DNA from: Pseudaestuariivita atlantica
GTDB lineage: Bacteria > Pseudomonadota > Alphaproteobacteria > Rhodobacterales > Rhodobacteraceae
Length of the DNA stretch: 64,000 bases
NCBI RefSeq assembly: GCF_001205715.1
Contig: NZ_AQQZ01000004.1
Location: forward strand, 372,001-436,000
Direction of reading: 5' to 3'
Shown here: positions 60,746 through 64,000 of the stretch, one piece after another
Position numbering within the stretch: the stretch's first letter is position 1
How the letters are laid out: the number at the start of each line of letters is the position of its first letter
Notes under the pieces: model-generated
Databases searched by the model: none
The model's input: the letters and a program-made list of their open reading frames with translations, nothing else
What the model was told of the DNA's origin: nothing
Position numbers and translations under genes: made by a program

Positions 60746-61261
60746 TCACCGCTCGTAAAGGTCTATGCGCTTGCGGATCTCTCCGCGCGAGATGTCCAGC
60801 CAGTCGGGGCCGATGCCGGTTACCGTCCAGCCGCTGACCTCTGTGCCTTCGGTCAGCCAGCCGCCATCCGCGCCATCGACCGTGACAAGCGCGCGGTTGC
60901 CGCCCGTCGCGCCGATCACGCCGCGCAGCCGTATCACCGGCGCCGGGGCCTCGGGCGCGGCAAGCTGGGTGGTCAGGTCCGGTTCCGGTTCTGGCAACGC
61001 CGCGATGACCACCGGGCGGCGGGTCGGGGCGAATAGCGGGCGTTCGAGGATCGCGTCGTAATCGCCTGTGGCAGGCCGCCTGCGCGCGGTTGCCCTGTCG
61101 CTCTCCTGCCCGGTTGCGGCCAATTCCGCCTCGGCGGACAGGTTGGCAAGGTCGGGCAGGGGGGGCTGGCGTTGGGTCACGTTGTGCGCCCAAAGGCTGG
61201 CCGCGCCTGCAAGCAGCGCAAGGCAGAGCGTCCCGAGACCGGCAAGCACCCTGCTCATCAT
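60746..61261 (-). CDS. gspC: Type II secretion protein GspC, short form
   Basis: GspC links the inner-membrane platform to the secretin. The 171-residue protein has one N-terminal helix (about 5-25, LAGLGTLCLALLAGAASLWA) and a homology-region domain (IRLRGVIGATGGNRALVTVDGADGGWLTEGTEVSGWTV, in parts). The PDZ or coiled-coil domain found at the end of longer GspC proteins is missing. ATG 61261 overlaps the gspM stop. An overlapping open frame in another phase is not credible. Confidence 0.85.
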   Translation of the reverse strand: MMSRVLAGLGTLCLALLAGAASLWAHNVTQRQPPLPDLANLSAEAELAATGQESDRATARRRPATGDYDAILERPLFAPTRRPVVIAALPEPEPDLTTQLAAPEAPAPVIRLRGVIGATGGNRALVTVDGADGGWLTEGTEVSGWTVTGIGPDWLDISRGEIRKRIDLYER

Positions 61262-61809
61262 GGCCGATCCTCACCGGTCAGCATCACGGGCGCGGCAATC
61301 TCGATCCGTGCGAACAGCAGCGGTTGCGGGGCCTGCCCCGCCGTGGGCACCAGCCGCCGCAACATCGCCTGTTCGACCAGGAGCGCGGGCGCGTGATGTT
61401 CGATGGTCGACAGGAAGGCGGCCAGCTGGTCGAGCGTCGCCTCGAGTTCGAGGTTGAAACCCGCCGCCTGCGCAAGGTCCATGTCGCGGGCGGGATTGGG
61501 GCTGATCGACCGCAGGCTGACACCGCCGTCACTGGCCGCCTTCGACAGCGTCGCCTGAATTTGCGCGGTCGCCTCGCCCATCTGGTCCGCGCGCCACATC
61601 AGGGGCAGCGCGTCGGTCCGGGACAGGGCCGCATGATCCGCCTTCAATGCCGCCGCGCGGGCATGCATCTCGCGCAGGTCTTCCAGCGCCGTTGCCCGGC
61701 CCGCCAGAGCATCCTCCCGCCAGTCCGCCAGCGGCGCGCCCAGCCCGATCCAGCCCGCGATGCCCAGCGCGGCAACCGCGATCCCGACCAAGAGACCGCG
61801 AGACATCAT
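61258..61809 (-). CDS. gspM: Type II secretion protein GspM
   Basis: A 183-residue bitopic protein with an N-terminal helix (residues 5-25, GLLVGIAVAALGIAGWIGLG), a coiled segment (ALEDLREMHARAAALKADHAAL) and a ferredoxin-like periplasmic domain. It is expected to bind GspL in the inner-membrane platform. Family sequence similarity is weak; the call rests largely on position between gspL and gspC and on topology. Confidence 0.83.
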   Translation of the reverse strand: MMSRGLLVGIAVAALGIAGWIGLGAPLADWREDALAGRATALEDLREMHARAAALKADHAALSRTDALPLMWRADQMGEATAQIQATLSKAASDGGVSLRSISPNPARDMDLAQAAGFNLELEATLDQLAAFLSTIEHHAPALLVEQAMLRRLVPTAGQAPQPLLFARIEIAAPVMLTGEDRP

Positions 61810-62816
61810 CTGACCGCCCTCAGATCAAGGCTGATCTGGAACCGCTCCGCACCTTCCGAGGTGCGCGACACCGCCCCGCTGAGGCGGGTGTTGTCGAACC
61901 GGTCGCGCGCGTTCAGCCGCAGAACGAGGTCCGCCGCCGTCCCGCCGGTTTCCCCTGTCAGGACGGCGCGGTCGGGCTGGTAGGTCAGCGTGTCGATCCA
62001 CGCCTCGTCCGGCAAGGCGTCGGTCACGGCGCGCAAGGTGTCCACGAGGATCGGGCGGTCGGTGATCGCATCCCAGAAGGCGGACCGTTCGGCATCCTGC
62101 GCGCGCAGGGCCTGCACGTCCTTGCGCAGGTCGAGCGTATCGCTGCGCAAGCGCGCGATCTCGGTTTCGATGCGGGTGGCCTGGCGCTGCGCCTCCCAAG
62201 CCGGGTAAAGCCAGCCGAACGTTGCCGCCCCGGCGGCGATCAGCGCAAGCGCGAGGTTCAGTCCGATGACCCGCTGCGCCCCCGGCGCGATCTGGCGGGT
62301 GAAGTCCGCGATGGTCCGCGATCCGGACGCGCCCTCGACCACCAGCTTGCGCAGGCGGTAGCCCGCCTCTTCCAGCCGCTCGCGCCACGCGGCGACGTCG
62401 GCCCGCTTGGCCACCCATTGCGTCGCCGTCAGCGTGTCGCCCGCCACGTGCGGCGGGTCGAGCGTCCAGTGCACGTCCTCGGGCCCGAAAGGCGTGCGAC
62501 GCCGCAGGTCCAGCAGGGCCAGTTCTTCCAGCTTGCCGCGCGCCGTCGCCGGCGCTGTGACGGTTCGTTTCAGAACAAGGTCGGGTGGCACGACAAGGTC
62601 GATCACGCGGTGCATCCGCCGCCCGCGCACCTGCGGGCCTTCCCCGGTCAACAGCGCCTTCGGGATCGTCCTGCGGCGCGGTTTGCCGTCCGGCACGACG
62701 CGCATCCGGCGGGCCAATGGCCGCCCAAGGAACAAAGCACCAAGCCATCCCGGAAGCGCGGATTGTCCCCGCGACACCGGTCCGCCCCGTGCATGCGTTT
62801 CCCGAAGTTCAGTCAT
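61806..62816 (-). CDS. gspL: Type II secretion protein GspL (PilN-like end)
   Basis: A 336-residue protein: a cytoplasmic ASKHA-like region of reduced size (about 1-180, LVVPPDLVLKRTVTAPATARGKLEELALLDLRRRTPF in parts), one membrane helix (about 184-207), a coiled coil (about 208-245) and a PilN-type periplasmic domain (LRAVTDALPDEAWIDTLTY). It would recruit GspE to the membrane. It is first in the minus-strand gspL-M-C-D-F-H-I-J chain and diverges from gspE. Confidence 0.87.
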   Translation of the reverse strand: MTELRETHARGGPVSRGQSALPGWLGALFLGRPLARRMRVVPDGKPRRRTIPKALLTGEGPQVRGRRMHRVIDLVVPPDLVLKRTVTAPATARGKLEELALLDLRRRTPFGPEDVHWTLDPPHVAGDTLTATQWVAKRADVAAWRERLEEAGYRLRKLVVEGASGSRTIADFTRQIAPGAQRVIGLNLALALIAAGAATFGWLYPAWEAQRQATRIETEIARLRSDTLDLRKDVQALRAQDAERSAFWDAITDRPILVDTLRAVTDALPDEAWIDTLTYQPDRAVLTGETGGTAADLVLRLNARDRFDNTRLSGAVSRTSEGAERFQISLDLRAVR

Positions 62817-62830
62817 GTTACCGCCCGAAT

Positions 62831-62848
62831 GGCAGGTTTTTACCTGCC
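62831..62848. promoter_or_regulatory. Inverted repeat before gspL / in the gspL-gspE divergent gap
   Basis: GGCAGGT-TTTT-ACCTGCC, a perfect 7-bp stem with a TTTT loop, lies 15 bases before the gspL ATG and 87 before gspE. It may be an operator or a leader hairpin that hides the gspL ribosome-binding site. The 118-base gap is otherwise AT-rich. Confidence 0.45.
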
Positions 62849-62934
62849 TAGTTTTTCAACAATCTATTCCAGTAAGTCCTTAAATGATAGAGCCTTGTTC
62901 CAAGGCACGACTTTTTGGCAACAGGCATATCGTC

Positions 62935-64000
62935 ATGGACGAACGCGGATTTCTGACACTACTTACGCGCGAAGGACACGTATCGGCCGAGGCCGCCGAA
63001 CGCGCCGCGCGGGCGAGTGCGCAAACCGGCACGCCGATCGAACGCACGCTTCTCGAATTCGGGCTTTTGCCCGAAGACGACCTGTTCGGCGCGCTTGCGC
63101 GGCATGTCGGCCTGCCCTTCGTGTCGTCTGCGGAATTCGACAGCGACCACGCCCGCGCGCTTTCGCTATCTCCGGAATTCCTCGCGCGGGCCGAGGTGAT
63201 GCCGGTGCGCGATGTCGGGGGGCGGTTGCTGGTCGCCACGTCCGATCCGCGCGGTGCCGAGACGGTGCAATCCATCGGGTTCCACCTCGATCGGCCGGTC
63301 GACATGGCCATCGCGCCACCCTCGTCGATCAAGGCGGCCCTGCACGGACTGGAAGCCGAAGAGAACGCCCCGCAGGCCGACGTGGCCGAGACCGATCTCG
63401 AACGGTTGCGGCAGATGGCCAATGACGGCCCGGTGATCAAGCTGGTCGCCGATATCGTCGCCCGCGCGGTGGGCGAGGGCGCGTCCGACATCCATGTCGA
63501 GGCGGGCGAACGCGCCGCGCTGATCCGCTTCCGCATCGACGGCGTTCTGCACACCCGCCAGACGGTTCCCGACAGCCAGCGCGCGGCGCTCGTGTCGCGG
63601 CTCAAGGTCATGTCGGGCCTGAACATCTCGGAAAAGCGGCGTCCGCAGGACGGGCGCGCGCGGATGGCGGTGCGGGGCCGCGAAATCGACATTCGCCTGT
63701 CGACCCTGCCCACTCAATTCGGTGAAAGCGTCGTGTTGCGCCTGCTGGACCGGTCGCGCGTGGCGCTGTCGTGGGACGCGCTGGGCTTCCCCGCCGCGCG
63801 CGCGGCCGAGATCGCCGGGATGGTGGCGGAACCGAACGGCATCTTCCTTGTCGCCGGACCCACGGGCAGCGGCAAGACGACGACGCTTTACACCGCGCTG
63901 TCGGGCCTCAACAGCGACGACCGCAAGATCCTGACGGTCGAGGACCCGATCGAGTTCTCGCTGCCCGGCGTGAACCAGGTGCAGGTGGAACCGGCCATCG
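62935..64000 (+). CDS. gspE: Type II secretion ATPase GspE (3' end outside window)
   Basis: The secretion motor. From ATG 62935 the frame stays open to the window end (355 residues seen). An N-terminal N1E-type domain (about 1-140, TPIERTLLEFGLLPEDDLFGALARHVGLPFV) is followed by the N2E/core region with VKLVADIVARAVGEGASDIHVEAGE, RIDGVLHTRQTVP, RRPQDGRARMAVRG and Walker A GPTGSGKTTT at 308-317. The Asp-box VEDPIEFSLPGVNQVQVE follows. Walker B and the tetracysteine zinc site, if present, lie beyond the end. It is divergent from gspL. Confidence 0.95.
   Translation, partial: MDERGFLTLLTREGHVSAEAAERAARASAQTGTPIERTLLEFGLLPEDDLFGALARHVGLPFVSSAEFDSDHARALSLSPEFLARAEVMPVRDVGGRLLVATSDPRGAETVQSIGFHLDRPVDMAIAPPSSIKAALHGLEAEENAPQADVAETDLERLRQMANDGPVIKLVADIVARAVGEGASDIHVEAGERAALIRFRIDGVLHTRQTVPDSQRAALVSRLKVMSGLNISEKRRPQDGRARMAVRGREIDIRLSTLPTQFGESVVLRLLDRSRVALSWDALGFPAARAAEIAGMVAEPNGIFLVAGPTGSGKTTTLYTALSGLNSDDRKILTVEDPIEFSLPGVNQVQVEPAI

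Noticed and set aside
58516-60837. Long plus-strand open frame (773 codons) antisense to gspD
   Set aside because: The secretin reads clearly on the minus strand with lipobox and N-domains; the antisense product shows nothing recognisable.
61647-63425. Plus-strand open frame spanning gspL and the start of gspE in another phase
   Set aside because: It crosses the divergent promoter gap and conflicts with two supported genes.

Overview
The window is a gene-dense, high-GC stretch of an alphaproteobacterial chromosome. It fits an aerobic anoxygenic phototroph of the Rhodobacteraceae (Roseobacter group). The evidence is a photosynthesis gene cluster with Rhodobacter-like order, a C4-pathway 5-aminolevulinate synthase at its edge, the O2-dependent cyclase acsF, and dispersed intergenic palindromes that I recall from this family. 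I see no rRNA, tRNA, CRISPR array or insertion sequence. No gene-free gap exceeds about 260 bases.

Bases 1-27400 are the photosynthesis cluster. The window opens inside pufM, followed by pufC (a cytochrome subunit with only three haem motifs), a terminator and dxs. A small sugar module (PfkB kinase plus D-lyxose-isomerase-like cupin) sits next on the opposite strand. Also on the minus strand lies ppaA-ppsR-bchG-(PucC-family transporter)-bchP-idi: redox and light regulators, then the last steps of bacteriochlorophyll a synthesis. The plus strand then carries bchF-N-B-H-L-M-lhaA-puhA-puhB-puhC-orf98-acsF-puhE-hemA, covering Mg insertion, methylation, ring closure, protochlorophyllide reduction, C-3 vinyl hydration and reaction-centre/LH1 assembly. 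PpsR-type sites (TGT-N12-ACA) lie in front of bchF, ppaA and bchG. Nearly all joints are ATGA, TGATG or GTGA overlaps.

Bases 27400-33300 hold a pentose operon on the minus strand (xylB-xylA-galM-2OG/Fe oxygenase) and a divergent MFS transporter. Bases 33270-40000 hold a MoxR / DUF58 / BatA-DUF4159 / VWA-like membrane protein operon of unknown role.

Bases 40000-54430 are mostly housekeeping and small accessory genes: DUF1285, two SDRs, an RluE-like pseudouridine synthase, a YdeI-family protein, polA, an MscS channel, a CHCC zinc-finger protein, a HIT protein, a glycosyltransferase/sulfotransferase pair, a TetR/SDR pair, an MltB-type lytic transglycosylase, and a WYL-regulator/GST pair. Bases 54439-64000 hold a type II secretion locus with genes on both strands: gspG and prepilin peptidase, gspK, gspL-M-C-D-F-H-I-J, and the start of gspE, which runs off the window.

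Three repeat families stand out: a 160-bp element with 19-bp inverted arms (two copies, each just downstream of a stop codon), a GTAGGTCGGCTG palindrome (three copies), and a hairpin-plus-GAGGTATTT element (three copies, one inserted in frame inside bchB).
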